Source: Muribaculaceae bacterium (GTDB taxonomy: Bacteria > Bacteroidota > Bacteroidia > Bacteroidales > Muribaculaceae). From it: DNA of 58,659 bases. Below the pieces are notes generated by a model. The model was not told the origin of the DNA. It ran no database searches and saw nothing but the letters and a program-made list of their open reading frames with translations. This document shows positions 44,383-52,821 of the stretch, in pieces. The position numbers and the translations under genes are program-made. The stretch is taken from the NCBI GenBank assembly GCA_017557625.1, contig JAFYYG010000048.1, forward strand, positions 1-58,659, in the 5' to 3' direction. Position 1 is the stretch's first letter; every line of letters starts with the position of its first letter.

Positions 44383-45357
44383 ATGGACGATAACCGCAAT
44401 GAGCTACGGAAGCAGTGGTGGAAGCGAAACGAGGGGAAGTACCAAAAGAAGCCCTCAATGACTCGCCGCAAAGCGGGTCACGACTATTATGGCCACTATG
44501 TATATATGATAACGGTGGTGGTTGCAGGTCGTCGCGATGTGCTGGGTACTCTCTCCGCTCCCGACGCGAGCCACCGCACAGCCTGGGTAAGGGCCACTCC
44601 ACTTGGCGAAGCCGTGAAGCGCTACTGGCACGAGATTCCCTCGCATCACCCTCATGTGAAGCTGCTTAGGAGCCAGCTCATGCCCGACCATTTCCATGGC
44701 ATCCTTCATGTGACAAAGAAAAACGAGGTGCATCTAGGCACAATCATCTCTAGTTTCAAAAAGGCTTGCGATTTCGCGGCAAAAGAGATGAACATCTCAC
44801 GGCCATTGTGGGAAAGAGACTATAACGACCTAATCCTTACCTCAAGAGACCAGCTAAACAACATGATGAACTATGTCCACGACAACCCTCGGCGGCTGTG
44901 GGTGAAGAGGAGCCATAGCGATTTCTTCAAAGTGAGAAAGACTGTGGAGGCCGGCGGAGAGCAGGTGGAGGCATTAGGTAACATGTTTTTGCTCAATTAT
45001 CCACTGATAGCCGCTGTGCAATGCTCACGCAAGTTGACCAAAGAGCAAATTCAGGAGCAAGTGGAGCATTTTCTTGCACTAGCACAGCGTGGCGTAGTAC
45101 TTGTTTCACCTGCCATCAGTCCAGGCGAGAAAGAGGTGATAAAAGCGGCACAAGCTGCGCACTGCAAAGTGATAAAGATAGTGGACAACGGTTTCACATC
45201 TCTCTCCAAGCCTTCGGGTGAGGACTTTGATGCGTGCGCTCGGGGCGACCTGCTGCTCGTCTCACCTTTTGAGCACCAGAACAAGAACACCAGCCTCACC
45301 GAGCAGATATGCTATCACCTCAATGCACTCGCTGCCGCCATCGCCACGACAGAATGA
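44383..45357 (+). CDS. REP-associated Y1 transposase fused to a DprA/SLOG-like domain
   Basis: A 324-residue protein. Residues ~1-195 are a RAYT/IS200-type HUH domain: MPDHFHGILHV supplies H103 and H105, and NYVHDNPRRLW supplies the nucleophile Y164. N-terminal WWKRNEGKYQKK and RRKAGHDYYGHYVYMITVV are usual for the Bacteroidetes group. Residues ~205-324 form a Rossmann-like domain (AAVQCSRKL, RGVVLVSPAISPGEKEVIKA, KVIKIVDNGFTSLSKPSG, ARGDLLLVSPFEHQNK) resembling DprA/SLOG nucleotide- or DNA-binding folds. RAYTs cut and move REP hairpins; copies of a matching hairpin lie on both sides. Start at 44383, directly after a promoter box; an upstream in-frame ATG at 44335 precedes that box. Fusion function unknown. 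Confidence 0.82.
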   Translation: MDDNRNELRKQWWKRNEGKYQKKPSMTRRKAGHDYYGHYVYMITVVVAGRRDVLGTLSAPDASHRTAWVRATPLGEAVKRYWHEIPSHHPHVKLLRSQLMPDHFHGILHVTKKNEVHLGTIISSFKKACDFAAKEMNISRPLWERDYNDLILTSRDQLNNMMNYVHDNPRRLWVKRSHSDFFKVRKTVEAGGEQVEALGNMFLLNYPLIAAVQCSRKLTKEQIQEQVEHFLALAQRGVVLVSPAISPGEKEVIKAAQAAHCKVIKIVDNGFTSLSKPSGEDFDACARGDLLLVSPFEHQNKNTSLTEQICYHLNALAAAIATTE

Positions 45358-45398
45358 GAACACCATAGCTTATTACTTTTGCTACTCGCTCTGCATTG

Positions 45399-45490
45399 AG
45401 GCTACTCGAACGCCGTGCTTACGGCGCAATACCCCAACAACGCCCAGGCTACACCCTGCACCCTCCACTCTGCACTCTACCCTCTACCCT
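45399..45490 (+). repeat. REP composite, copy 2
   Basis: Hairpin CGCCGT-GCTT-ACGGCG at 45411-45426, with AGGCTAC on both sides of the hairpin-spacer unit (about 45400 and 45446). Five heptamer-like units follow (45452-45486). It lies directly downstream of the RAYT gene. Confidence 0.85.
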
Positions 45491-45529
45491 AAAAAACCTT
45501 AAAACTTAAATCTTATCATTTAAAATCAC

Positions 45530-45537
45530 TATCTTTG
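45530..45537 (+). promoter_or_regulatory. -7 box of the Ig-like lipoprotein gene
   Basis: TATCTTTG, nine bases before the first ATG at 45547. Confidence 0.6.
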
Positions 45538-45546
45538 CAGGTTGAA

Positions 45547-47637
45547 ATGATGAGAATGAAGAATCACATATTGTCCCTGCTTGTGCTGGCGCTCTTGGCG
45601 CTAGTGGGGATGGCGTGCGCCAATATAGGCTCTCCTGAGGGTGGGCCGCGCGACTATACTCCACCTGTGATGCTTCGCAGTAATCCCATTCCGGGAGCGG
45701 TGAACTTCAACGGCAAAAAGGTGGAAATCCACTTCGACGAGATAGTGAACATTAAGGACCAGACCACACGCGTGATAGTGTCGCCAGCTCCTAAGGAACA
45801 GCCTGTGATACGCGCTCAGGGCAAGAAAATCACCGTGGAGTTCCAGGATGACCTGGAACCTAACACCACCTATGTCATCGACTTTACCGACGCTATTGAA
45901 GACAACAATGAGGGCAACGTGCTCGACGGTTTCAGCTTCGCATTCTCCACTGGCGAGCATCTCGACTCGCTGCGAGTGAGCGGTATGGTGCTGCGTGCCA
46001 GCGACCTGGAGCCCATGAAAAACGTAGTCGTGGGTCTTCACAGCAACCTCAGCGACTCGGCGTTCTCGACGCTGCCGTTTGACCGCGTGAGCCGCACCAA
46101 CAGCCGCGGCGAGTTCATCTTGCGCAATGTGCCACCCGGCGAGTACCACATCTTCGCGCTGCGCGATGTTGACAACGACTATAAGATGGTGCGCACCGAG
46201 GACATCGCCTTTCTCGACGAGGTGATAGTGCCCAGTGCCAGCGATTTCACTTCGCAAGACACCATTTTCACCTTCGACCACCGCATCGACACCATCATGA
46301 CAGCGGTGCATACCGAGTTCAAGCCTAACGACGTGCTTTTGAGCCTCTTCAATGAGGAGTTCCGCTCGCTCTACTTCAAGAAAAGCGAACGGCAAGGCGA
46401 CAACAAGCTCATGGCGCTATTCTCGGCACCCCTGCCCGAAATGCCCACCACCCGCGTGATACAGCCTAACATCTATAATGATAACTGGCACAAGCTTGAG
46501 ACCCGTGAGGCGCAAGACTCGCTCGTGTATTGGATCACCGACTCCACCATGATAAAGGCCGACACCATCAGACTGGAAATGACCTATCTGCACACCGACG
46601 ACAATGACTCGCTCACGCTAAAGACCGACACCCTTACCTTCGCCAAGCGGCGCAACACCAGCGAGCTGAAGCAACAGGAGAAAGCCGCCAAAGAGCGCGA
46701 GAAACGTGAGAAAGAGCTCGCCAAACTAGAAGAGAAACTCGCCAAGCAACAGCAAGAGGGCAAGGATGTCACCGACCTTGAGAATGAGATAGAAGGACTG
46801 CGAGAGACGCTTAAAGTGAAACCAACGCTGCTAAACATAGAAACAAACAAAGGCACTACTGAAATCACCGACTCGCTATATATAAAAGCCAGCTCTCCAA
46901 TAGGATATATCGACCCTGGTGGCGTGCATCTAGAGATGATGAATCCCGACAGCACATGGCAGGCGGTGACACTGCCCGCCCTAGTGCCCTGTAATGAGTG
47001 GAACATCTATCGCTATGTGGCACCCATGGAGCTGAAACCCAACGCCGACTACCGCATCACTATCGACTCGCTCGCCGTCACCTCAATCTATGGTATCCCA
47101 TGCGACACAGTGCGCTCAAACTTCAAGGTGAAAGGCGAGGAGGAATATGCCAACCTACACATCAACTGCCTTGGATTTGAGGGAAAGGCATTCGCCCAAC
47201 TGCTAAACAAGCAGGGTACAGTGGTACGCACAGTGGATGTGCTCGGGAAATATGCCGACTTCTATGACGTGCCGCCTGAGACCTACTATGTGATGATGGT
47301 GCTCGATGCCAACGGCAATGGGCGCTGGGACACCGGCAATTACAATGAGCACCTTCAGCCCGAGGACGTGTTTTACTACCATAACCCCGTCAAGCTAAAG
47401 AAATTCAGCGACATGACGCTCACATGGAACATCTACGAAATGCCTGTTGACAAGCAGAAACCCGAGGCAATTCGCAAATTCCACCCCGAAGAACGCGACA
47501 CCAAGCTGAAGAAGGAGGAGGAAAAGAAGACAAACAACAACGAAGAGGAAGAAGACGAGTTCAACAGCAACGGATTCATCAACAACAGCTCCTACAGCGG
47601 CGATAAATACCGCGACACCAAGCGAGGGGTGAAGTAA
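45547..47637 (+). CDS. Large Ig-like-domain lipoprotein
   Basis: A 696-residue lipoprotein (signal MMRMKNHILSLLVLALLALV, lipobox LVGMA-C24). The first domain (about 35-140; PPVMLRSNPIPGAVNF, VEIHFDEIVN, LEPNTTYVIDFTDAIEDNN) is a bacterial Ig-like Big_5 type. A carboxypeptidase-regulatory-like domain follows (about 145-225; VRGEF-like strand NSRGEFILRNVPPGEYHIFA). A lysine/glutamate coiled coil spans about 365-425, then further beta domains, with a charged tail. This architecture is common in Bacteroidetes envelope proteins of unknown role. The start among three close methionines is uncertain (45547, 45550 or 45556). Confidence 0.83.
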   Translation: MMRMKNHILSLLVLALLALVGMACANIGSPEGGPRDYTPPVMLRSNPIPGAVNFNGKKVEIHFDEIVNIKDQTTRVIVSPAPKEQPVIRAQGKKITVEFQDDLEPNTTYVIDFTDAIEDNNEGNVLDGFSFAFSTGEHLDSLRVSGMVLRASDLEPMKNVVVGLHSNLSDSAFSTLPFDRVSRTNSRGEFILRNVPPGEYHIFALRDVDNDYKMVRTEDIAFLDEVIVPSASDFTSQDTIFTFDHRIDTIMTAVHTEFKPNDVLLSLFNEEFRSLYFKKSERQGDNKLMALFSAPLPEMPTTRVIQPNIYNDNWHKLETREAQDSLVYWITDSTMIKADTIRLEMTYLHTDDNDSLTLKTDTLTFAKRRNTSELKQQEKAAKEREKREKELAKLEEKLAKQQQEGKDVTDLENEIEGLRETLKVKPTLLNIETNKGTTEITDSLYIKASSPIGYIDPGGVHLEMMNPDSTWQAVTLPALVPCNEWNIYRYVAPMELKPNADYRITIDSLAVTSIYGIPCDTVRSNFKVKGEEEYANLHINCLGFEGKAFAQLLNKQGTVVRTVDVLGKYADFYDVPPETYYVMMVLDANGNGRWDTGNYNEHLQPEDVFYYHNPVKLKKFSDMTLTWNIYEMPVDKQKPEAIRKFHPEERDTKLKKEEEKKTNNNEEEEDEFNSNGFINNSSYSGDKYRDTKRGVK

Positions 47638-47652
47638 TTACACGTCTAGCAC

Positions 47653-47749
47653 GAGGCACCTTGAACGCCGTGCTTACGGCGCACCACACCAACAACACCC
47701 AGGCACCTTTTCCAATCTCTCCACTCTTCACCCTCCACCCTCCACTCTC
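47653..47749 (+). repeat. REP composite, copy 3
   Basis: Hairpin CGCCGT-GCTT-ACGGCG at 47666-47681. Here the bordering direct repeats are AGGCACCTT (about 47654-47662 and 47701-47709), not AGGCTAC as in copy 2. Four heptamers follow at 47722-47749. Confidence 0.82.
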
Positions 47750-47813
47750 ACATAGAAAAACTAAAAAATCTCAACAAGTGGTAAAAAAATTTTTCTACGT
47801 TAATAATTTGTTG

Positions 47814-47925
47814 TATATTTGCAGGCTGAAATCGTGAAAAAGTGCTTTTTTCATGCCTTTACGACATGTAAAAAGCACTGATAACCATTGAATTAAACAA
47901 ACAAACATAATTAATAACTTACAAA
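47814..47925 (+). promoter_or_regulatory. secDF promoter and hairpin leader with a possible upstream ORF
   Basis: The -7 box TATATTTG (47814-47821) gives a leader of ~100 bases. In it, AGTGCTTTTT (47841-47850) pairs perfectly with AAAAAGCACT (47870-47879), with an inner CATG/CATG pair. A GTG at 47834 opens a 15-codon frame ending TGA at 47879-47881 that covers the whole hairpin (peptide MKKCFFHAFTTCKKH). Confidence 0.55.
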
Positions 47926-50832
47926 ATGCAAACTAAAGGTTTTATTTTAACTATTGCTGCTGCATTAGTGTTGATATGCATTTACTACCTGTCTTTCTCA
48001 TTTGTAGCTAACCACTACGAGAATGAGGCCGAGGCCTATGCCCTGAAAAAGGCTAATATCGATAAGCCCGACTTGACCTCTGGTAGTGCATACATGAATG
48101 CATATAACGAATACATCAGCACAATTGAGAAAAAAAAGGTGTGGCTTGGCGACACCTACAAGCAAGTCCGCGAGAAGCAATTAGGTTTGGGTCTTGACTT
48201 GAAGGGCGGTATGAACGTAACCCTTGAGATTAAAGTTCCAAATGTACTAAAATCACTTGCTGGCATCCAAAAAGAGGGACAAGACAAAAACTTCGACAAA
48301 GTGCTCAGCGAACTCAACGAAGATAGCGAAAACTACGTTGCCGAGTTCTGCGAGAAGTACAATGCCACTGGAAGCAACGTGAGGAACCTCTTCATAAAGA
48401 GAGTACAAAAGATTAATGATAATCGAAATGCCAGTGACAAGGATGTGCAGAAATACATCGAGGAAGAAGTGGATAAGGTTATCGAGAATTCCTATAAGGT
48501 GCTTCGCACACGTATCGACCAATTTGGTGTGATAGCTCCAAATATCCAACAGCTGGCAAAGAAGGGCCGCATCCTGCTTGAGTTGCCAGGTATCAAAGAT
48601 CCTGACCGTGTGCTCGAGCTTCTCAAGAAAGCTGCCAACCTTGAGTTCTATGCCACATATGAATATAGTGGGATTGCCGATAAACTCAACCAACTTAGTC
48701 AACAATATGCATCGAGTACAAATGCCGACACTACTACAGTTAAAAAGAACCTCATGACAATGCTCGGTGGTGTCAACTCTAATTGGTGCGTTGCAGGTTA
48801 CGTGCTTGCAGCCGACACCGCAGCTGTAAACAGAATCATAAATAGTGACATCGCTGAAAAGATTCTGCCAGGTGATTTAAAATTATGCTGGACAGTGAAA
48901 TCAGAGAGCGAAGAAGGACAACCCGAGAAATTCGCGCTTATTGCACTGCGTTCCAACAATGATGGTACTCCAGCCCTCACAGGTGAAGTGGTAACCAGCG
49001 CTTCAACCTCTTATGAGGATCGCCAAACCAAAGTCAGCATGACTATGGATAAAGAAGGCGCTAAAAAATGGGCCCGCATCACCGCCGAGAACATTGGCAA
49101 ACCTGTAGCAATCGTCCTTGATAACCAGGTTTACTCTTACCCAAGAGTCAACCAAGAGATCACTGGTGGACGTAGCGAAATTTCTGGAAGCTTCACTCCT
49201 GAGGAGGCAACCGACCTTGCAAACGTGCTCGAGAGCGGCAAGATGGACGTTCAGCCCGAAGTAATCAGCCAGCGCATTATTGGTCCATCACTAGGCCAAG
49301 AGTCTATCAACAAGGGACTTACCTCGTTTATCGTGGCTCTCGTGCTGCTGATGATATTCATGGTTTGCGTATATGGTATCAAGGCTGGCTCCATCGCCAA
49401 TATGGGTCTGATATTCAACCTCTTCTTTACTGCTGGTATCCTTGCCTCGTTCCAAACAGTGCTCACCCTGCCAGGTATCGCCGGTATCGTGCTCGCACTT
49501 GGTATGGCGGTTGACGCCAACGTGCTTATCTTTGAGCGCATCAAGGAAGAGCTGCGCTCCGGCAAGGGTCTTAAGGCTGCTGTCACCGATGGTTATGGCA
49601 ACGCTTTCTCGGCAATCTTCGACTCCAACTTGACCACTATCATCACCATGGTCATTCTGGCGTTCCTCGGAACAGGCCCAATCAAGGGTTTTGCCATCAC
49701 CACCATCGTGGGTATCTGCTGCTCGTTCTTTACCGCAGTTTATCTCACCCGCATCATCCTTGAGTGGTTCATCAAGAAGGGCTGGTATGCTAATATCACC
49801 TTCTCTACCCCATGGACTCGCCACTTGATGGAGAACACCAATTTCAACTTCATGGGCAAGCGCAAGATGAGCACCACCATCGTGGGCATCATCATTTTGG
49901 CTGTCGTTGCCATGTTCTTCATTCCTGGACGCGGCCTCAACCGTGGTATCGACTTCTCGGGTGGACGCAACTATATTATTGAGTTTGACCAACCTGTTAA
50001 TGTTGAGAACCTCAAAGATAAGGTTAAAGAAAACTTGCCAAAGTCAAGTACTTCGGTTATCACTATCAACAACGATAGAACCGTGCGTGTTTCTACTAAC
50101 TTCAAGAATAGCGAAGAATACGACACCAAGGTAGTTGACCAAGAGATTGAGACAGCTCTCTATAACAGCCTCAAGGATGCCTTCAAGGGAAAAATCTCTC
50201 AGAAAGAGTTCAGTACCGCCAACGACAAGACTGGCATCATCGATGTTGAGCACGTTGGACCATCTATCGCTAAGGACATGACACGCTCAGCAATTTGGGC
50301 TGTGTTCTTCGCCCTTATCGCTATGGCTCTCTACATCCTGCTCCGTTTCCGCAACGTGGCATTCTCGGTTGGCGCTCTCGCAGCTGTGGCATTCACCGCA
50401 TTTTTGGTAATCGGTGTTTACACCCTGCACGGACTGCTGCCATTTGCCATGGAGATCGACCAGACGTTTATCGCGGCCATCCTCACCGTGATTGGTTATC
50501 AGGTGAACGATACCGTGGTGGTATTCGACCGTGTGCGTGAGTACCGCAAGCTCTATCCAAAGCAAGACCTCAACCTCACCTTCAACAAGGCGCTTAACAG
50601 CACCCTTGCCCGTACAATGATGACCTCAATCACCACCTTGCTGGTATTGCTCGTTATCTTCTTCCTGGGCGGTGACTCTATCCGCAGCTTCATCTTCGCG
50701 ATGATCCTCGGTGTGATAATCGGTACTTGCTCGTCACTCTTCATCGCCTCGCCAGTGGCTTACTCTATCACCAAAGCCCTTGGCCGCCGCAAAGAAGAGA
50801 AGAAGCTCAACACTGTTAAGGCTTCTAAATAA
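47926..50832 (+). CDS. secDF: Fused protein translocase subunit SecDF
   Basis: A 968-residue inner-membrane protein joining SecD and SecF, which use the proton gradient to help pull exported proteins through SecYEG. The SecD half starts with one membrane helix and KQLGLGLDLKGGMNVTLEI (the SecD D1 motif), has a long periplasmic region and five C-terminal helices (LGMAVDANVLIFERIKEEL). The SecF half begins near residue 640 (KRKMSTTIVGIIILAV) with RGLNRGIDFSGGRNYIIEF and later VIGYQVNDTVVVFDRVREYR. The fusion is the normal Bacteroidetes form. The many large secreted proteins nearby depend on this pathway. Confidence 0.96.
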   Translation: MQTKGFILTIAAALVLICIYYLSFSFVANHYENEAEAYALKKANIDKPDLTSGSAYMNAYNEYISTIEKKKVWLGDTYKQVREKQLGLGLDLKGGMNVTLEIKVPNVLKSLAGIQKEGQDKNFDKVLSELNEDSENYVAEFCEKYNATGSNVRNLFIKRVQKINDNRNASDKDVQKYIEEEVDKVIENSYKVLRTRIDQFGVIAPNIQQLAKKGRILLELPGIKDPDRVLELLKKAANLEFYATYEYSGIADKLNQLSQQYASSTNADTTTVKKNLMTMLGGVNSNWCVAGYVLAADTAAVNRIINSDIAEKILPGDLKLCWTVKSESEEGQPEKFALIALRSNNDGTPALTGEVVTSASTSYEDRQTKVSMTMDKEGAKKWARITAENIGKPVAIVLDNQVYSYPRVNQEITGGRSEISGSFTPEEATDLANVLESGKMDVQPEVISQRIIGPSLGQESINKGLTSFIVALVLLMIFMVCVYGIKAGSIANMGLIFNLFFTAGILASFQTVLTLPGIAGIVLALGMAVDANVLIFERIKEELRSGKGLKAAVTDGYGNAFSAIFDSNLTTIITMVILAFLGTGPIKGFAITTIVGICCSFFTAVYLTRIILEWFIKKGWYANITFSTPWTRHLMENTNFNFMGKRKMSTTIVGIIILAVVAMFFIPGRGLNRGIDFSGGRNYIIEFDQPVNVENLKDKVKENLPKSSTSVITINNDRTVRVSTNFKNSEEYDTKVVDQEIETALYNSLKDAFKGKISQKEFSTANDKTGIIDVEHVGPSIAKDMTRSAIWAVFFALIAMALYILLRFRNVAFSVGALAAVAFTAFLVIGVYTLHGLLPFAMEIDQTFIAAILTVIGYQVNDTVVVFDRVREYRKLYPKQDLNLTFNKALNSTLARTMMTSITTLLVLLVIFFLGGDSIRSFIFAMILGVIIGTCSSLFIASPVAYSITKALGRRKEEKKLNTVKASK

Positions 50833-50853
50833 TAAAACTTTCTATATAACCTT

Positions 50854-50895
50854 GAAAAGCCTGGCATCACTGCGATGTCCAGGCTTTTCTTTATT
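50854..50895 (+). terminator. Terminator after secDF
   Basis: GAAAAGCCTGG (50854-50864) pairs perfectly with CCAGGCTTTTC (50879-50889), with an inner CATC/GATG pair, and a T-rich tail. Confidence 0.9.
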
Positions 50896-50900
50896 TCTTC

Positions 50901-50938
50901 GGGGATTGGGGATCGGGGTTCGGAGATCGAGGATCGGA
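50901..50938. repeat. GGGGATCGG-type low-complexity array
   Basis: Consecutive units such as GGGGATCGG, GGTTCGGA and GATCGAGGATCGG, the same family as 30124-30190. Confidence 0.65.
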
Positions 50939-50953
50939 CCACTATACCATTTA

Positions 50954-51204
50954 CACTCTGCACTCTGCACTCTCCACTCTGCACTCTCCACTCCACACTC
51001 TACACTCCACACTTCACACCTACACTCTACACTCCACACTCTACACTCTCCACTCCACACTCTACACTCTACACTCTACACTCCACACTCTCCACTCCAC
51101 ACTCTGCACTCTACACTCTGCACTCTCCACTCCACACTCTACACTCTGCACTCTACACTCTGCACTCTTCACTCTGCACTCTTCACTCCACACTCTCCAC
51201 TCTA
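50954..51204 (+). repeat. 36-copy heptanucleotide array CACTCYN
   Basis: Thirty-six consecutive units, all 7 bases except one of 6 (51017-51022). The first four bases are CACT in 35 units. Almost all variation is in the last two positions (TA, TG, TC, CA or TT). It fills the gap between the secDF terminator and the hairpin beside attL. It is open in several frames but has no gene-like composition. Shorter arrays of the same heptamer follow each REP composite. Confidence 0.9.
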
Positions 51205-51215
51205 TCCCTAAACAC

Positions 51216-51249
51216 AGAAAAACCGCAAGCGAATTGTTTGCGGGTTTTC
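51216..51249. terminator. Bidirectional terminator next to attL
   Basis: CCGCAA (51223-51228) and TTGCGG (51238-51243) within A-rich and T-rich arms, giving T runs in both directions. Read on the minus strand it would terminate the tRNA whose 3' end matches attL; the integrated element now separates the two. Confidence 0.7.
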
Positions 51250-51253
51250 TAGC

Positions 51254-51266
51254 GTGGTACCTCCAG
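51254..51266. other. Left attachment site (attL)
   Basis: GTGGTACCTCCAG, identical to 58645-58657 at the other end of the element. The bases on either side differ, so the shared core is 13 bp. Confidence 0.82.
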
Positions 51267-51283
51267 TACTTACATATATTATA

Positions 51284-51402
51284 TTAGGTAAATTTTCACC
51301 TAATTAGTATTAATAGTTATATTATTAATATACAACTATTAATGATTACTTTTTATTGCTTTTAATTATTTTTAATTAAATATATAGGTAATGTTTAGGT
51401 AA
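51284..51402. promoter_or_regulatory. Candidate integrase arm sites and palindrome
   Basis: TTAGGTAA occurs at 51284-51291 and 51395-51402, ATAGGTAA at 51385-51392, and TTAGGTAA again at 58580-58587 near the right end. A 33-base AT palindrome lies between (51310-51342; arms TTAATAGTT / AACTATTAA with an inner ATATTA/TAATAT). Octamers at both ends suggest arm-type integrase or excisionase sites. Confidence 0.45.
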
Positions 51403-51409
51403 TATTATA

Positions 51410-51417
51410 TACCTTTG
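51410..51417 (+). promoter_or_regulatory. -7 box of the integrase gene
   Basis: TACCTTTG at 51410-51417, about 35 bases before the ATG at 51453, and directly after a TTAGGTAA octamer, so integrase binding could autoregulate it. Confidence 0.6.
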
Positions 51418-51452
51418 CATATGAAACAACAATCAATATAATATCTATCAAA

Positions 51453-52796
51453 ATGGCAACGATAAAATATCTGATAAGCAAACGCGGCGGCGATCGCCCA
51501 GAAGTAATAATAAGGTTGAAAGTTAATCAGTCTCAGAGAGTGCAGGCAAAAGTAAACGGGATCTTTGTGTATAGAGCCTATTGGAGCGAGAAGAAGCAAA
51601 AAGAAGACACCAGCCGAATGTATGTGAAGCCGTGGGAGGAAAAAGAAATGGATGCCAATAACATAAAATTGGCAAACTTGAAAGAAACAATCATACAGCG
51701 ATGCAAGATCGTTGCCGAGGAAGATATTACCGGTGAATGGCTAAAGGAGCAGATAGACCAAATATTGCATCCTTCAAAATATGAACCGAAAACAGCTAAA
51801 CCAATAACGCTGATGGAGGCGGTTCAATCCTTTCTCGACAACCCCGAGAACAGACTCACGCAGGACGGAAACCCTGTCAAGAAAAGCACACAGAGGGAAT
51901 ACAATCAAGTCAAGAATCATTTAACCGCTTATCTTGGCAGTCTTGGAAAAGATGATATAGAGACTGATGAACTTGATTCGGTATTCCATTCTAAGTTTGT
52001 GCATTTCCTTTACGGTACACAAGGATTGAAGAAGAACACCGTAGGCAAGATGATACGATGCTTGAAAACCATTATCAACAACGCCGTACCGCGCGCACAG
52101 CGCGTTAATTGTGAGTTTGTTGATAGCAACAAGTGTAAGGCCTTCGCCGAGGAAGTAGATAATATCTATTTGACAGAGGAAGAACTACAGAAGATAGCAA
52201 CAGTTGAAATAAAAACTCCTTACCTTGACAGAGTGCGAGACCAATTCTTGCTGCTCGCATGGACTGGTTGCCGATACAGCGACTTGGGCAAGCTTACAGG
52301 GAAACCGATTACAGAAGAGGGCTTTTCTTGTTACAAACTGACACAGCAGAAAACAGGCAACGAAGTAACTATACCCATCTTGCCCGAAACGGATAGGATA
52401 TTGAGGAAATACAACTACAATATGCCTAAGCCGATGGCAAATCAGAAGTTCAACGAATACATAAAAGATGTGGCAAAGATGGCGAAACTTGACGATAAAG
52501 TTACGATTAAGCATACCGAACAAGACAATAACGGCGAAGTATGCGCCGTGAAACGCACTTACAGGAAATGGGAAGTAGTGACGGCTCACACAGCCCGCCG
52601 CAGCTTCGCAAGTAATATGTATAATCGTGACTTCAATACTATGATGATAATGGCGATTACAGGCCACAAGACCGAAAAAGCATTCCTAACCTATATAAAG
52701 GTGAAACCCGAGGAACACGCAAAAAAGATGTTCAAACAATTCATGGAGCAAGAAAGGCGAAGGAGAGAAGAAGAATCAAGTGAAAACCAACAATAA
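51453..52796 (+). CDS. int: Tyrosine site-specific recombinase (integrase)
   Basis: A 447-residue integrase. An arm-binding N-terminal domain (MATIKYLISKRGGDRPEVII), a SAM-like core-binding domain (about 110-220; SFLDNPENRL, QREYNQVKNHLTAYLG) and a C-terminal catalytic domain are visible. Catalytic residues: R274 (WTGCRYSD), H379 and R382 (TAHTARRSF), H405 (ITGHKT) and Y414 (AFLTYIKV). The layout is that of Bacteroidetes element integrases. It sits 187 bases inside attL with its own promoter and would excise and insert the element at the tRNA end. Confidence 0.95.
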   Translation: MATIKYLISKRGGDRPEVIIRLKVNQSQRVQAKVNGIFVYRAYWSEKKQKEDTSRMYVKPWEEKEMDANNIKLANLKETIIQRCKIVAEEDITGEWLKEQIDQILHPSKYEPKTAKPITLMEAVQSFLDNPENRLTQDGNPVKKSTQREYNQVKNHLTAYLGSLGKDDIETDELDSVFHSKFVHFLYGTQGLKKNTVGKMIRCLKTIINNAVPRAQRVNCEFVDSNKCKAFAEEVDNIYLTEEELQKIATVEIKTPYLDRVRDQFLLLAWTGCRYSDLGKLTGKPITEEGFSCYKLTQQKTGNEVTIPILPETDRILRKYNYNMPKPMANQKFNEYIKDVAKMAKLDDKVTIKHTEQDNNGEVCAVKRTYRKWEVVTAHTARRSFASNMYNRDFNTMMIMAITGHKTEKAFLTYIKVKPEEHAKKMFKQFMEQERRRREEESSENQQ

Positions 52797-52821
52797 TATT
52801 AACTAACAAAAAAAGAACGTT

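Noticed and set aside
44048-44393. Open frames upstream of the RAYT gene
   Set aside because: They consist of terminator, REP hairpin and heptamer sequence and overlap in different frames.
50780-51252. Long open frames of leucine/histidine/serine/threonine-rich sequence on the plus strand
   Set aside because: They are by-products of the heptamer array, which is open in several frames; composition is repetitive and no protein family fits.
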